Assembly: GCA_043756665.1 (NCBI GenBank) | Contig: JAYUQR010000120.1 | Location: 1 to 7,864, forward strand | Length of the DNA stretch: 7,864 nt | Direction of reading: 5' to 3' | Source: STC-74 sp043756665 | GTDB lineage: Bacteria; Patescibacteriota; Gracilibacteria; BD1-5; UBA2023 | In this document: piece after piece, positions 6,903 through 7,864 of the stretch | How the letters are laid out: each line of letters begins with the position of its first letter | How positions within the stretch are numbered: position 1 is the first letter of the stretch | Position numbers and translations under genes: made by a program | The notes under the pieces: model-generated | Databases searched by the model: none | Told to the model about the DNA's origin: nothing | What the model saw: only the letters and a program-made list of their open reading frames with translations

Positions 6903-7864
6903 GCAAAACTTAGCTTACTTCTTTTACTGAGAGTCTCTCCCTTTTCTTTGGATGCAGAATTTTTTTTTCTACAGTCTATGAGAAATAGCTTCTCATCGAG
7001 AAATTCATTCATTTTTAGCTCATCCATTGTATTCTTGAGATTTTCCTTTTCTTTATCTGTGAAGTATAATATTACATACACCCCATTGTGGGTTCCGTCA
7101 GCCTTCTTGTATATATTTAACTGATTATTTAGATTATGTTTAAGCTGATTATTGGAGGCTAGTTTTACTTCCAGAAGTGTACTGTCTTTTCCTTTAGAAA
7201 CTTTAAAATCAACTGGTCATCTTCAATTATTAACTTCTTTATCCACAGCAAAAAGAGAATTATGGAATACTAAATCCAACATAATTTGTACATCTTTTTC
7301 TTTAACTTTGATTTTATCTCAATCCCAAAATATGCGGTATGCATCCCTGTTTTCCATATAATTTCTAAAGACTTTAATCTTCTCGACAGTCTCCTCCATT
7401 GAAGTTATGGAATTATTGTAAAAATTACTTTTACTTAAATCAGAAGTAATGTCTTTAATGGCAGAATAAAACAAATCATTCAGTATTCATGTATCTGTAA
7501 TATTATTCAGCAATGACTCTCATCATGCTTCTTCTTTAATTTTTATATAGTAATCAAGTAAAATTGGAAATTCTAATGTGGTATATCGTATTGCCTTAAG
7601 ACGAGCATCCTTAGATGTATCTTGTTTTTGTTCTCATGTTCTTTTGTCAATTTTCACTGGTAAGCAGTTGATAAAATACTTATTTATCTTGTCTTTTAGT
7701 TCTTTGTTTTCTACCTTTTCCAAGATGGTCGTATCCATGGAAAGATAGTCATTCCTATTTATCCATCCATTTTCTTTCACCAAAATATCTCTTGGTGTTA
7801 GTAAGATAAATTCTTTTTGACCATTAGTATTCACAATATATGGCAAAAGAGCAGTAGAATTTTT
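6884..7864 (-). CDS. PD-(D/E)XK nuclease-like protein, 5' truncated by the window edge
   Basis: An open frame of 326 residues runs from the window edge to TAG; the true start lies outside. Numbering from the edge, the C-terminal third has a PD-(D/E)XK pattern: NNGRGPVDF with Asp219, then LLEVK with Glu232 and Lys234, then QLNIY (Q248 to Y252), like the QxxxY motif of RecB-type nucleases, followed by a VYVILYFTD strand. Glu210 could be a further metal ligand. The N-terminal part (LLTPRDILVKENGWINRNDY, 21-40) looks like a separate domain that I do not recognise. Seven UGA codons occur, including both Gly of GRG. Codons are AT-rich (TTA, AAA, ATT), unlike most neighbours. A restriction or anti-phage role is plausible but unproven. 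Confidence 0.72.

Noticed and set aside
31..7864. Interpretation as a cluster of pseudogenes, or as a Mycoplasma-type code with UGA=Trp
   Set aside because: Frames stay open with no shifts, and TGA aligns to conserved Gly rather than Trp. TGG is used normally for Trp, for example in the DHFR PW motif.

Overview
The window reads as genomic DNA from a candidate-phylum bacterium of the Gracilibacteria (BD1-5) / Absconditabacteria (SR1) group, which reads UGA as glycine (genetic code 25). Under the standard code nearly every gene here appears broken. With UGA read as Gly and only UAA/UAG as stops, ten intact reading frames appear, carrying 54 in-frame UGA codons by hand count. Many of these fall where the protein family has a conserved glycine: the Nudix box, the PilT 'GLILVTG' strand before Walker A, CreA 'GGIAGGLG', the MFS 'DRxG' motif, DHFR 'ICGGSEIY', DUF84 'SGVPD' and the nuclease 'GRGPVDF'. 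Placement between the two phyla is not possible from this window alone.

Layout, left to right. On the minus strand, HAD phosphatase (31-657) and Nudix hydrolase (664-1155) lie 6 nt apart. A small AT-rich lipoprotein of unknown function (1221-1658, minus) follows. A 424-nt non-coding block (1659-2082) is filled with hairpins and palindromic repeats, including a terminator-like hairpin directly upstream of the lipoprotein. Next on the minus strand are a CreA-family lipoprotein (2083-2607), a P-loop nucleoside-monophosphate-kinase-like protein (2680-3222), a DUF84/YjjX purine NTPase (3222-3764, overlapping the kinase by 1 nt) and an MFS transporter (3790-4971). A divergent promoter region (4972-5079) separates these from a plus-strand PilT-type retraction ATPase (5080-6192). 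Dihydrofolate reductase (6195-6746, minus) converges on pilT, with only 2 nt between the stop codons. The right edge holds a 5'-truncated PD-(D/E)XK nuclease-like gene (6884 to beyond 7864, minus).

Several products fit nucleotide housekeeping: Nudix hydrolase, non-canonical purine NTPase, NMP-kinase-like protein, HAD phosphatase and DHFR. MFS, DUF84, kinase and perhaps creA form a plausible operon read from a promoter near 5000. PilT implies type IV pilus retraction. The nuclease and the 1221-1658 lipoprotein use AT-rich codons unlike their neighbours and may be recent acquisitions, yet both use UGA for Gly. The nuclease is the best candidate for an accessory or defence function. Short palindromic repeats recur between genes, and one appears to have inserted in frame into folA.
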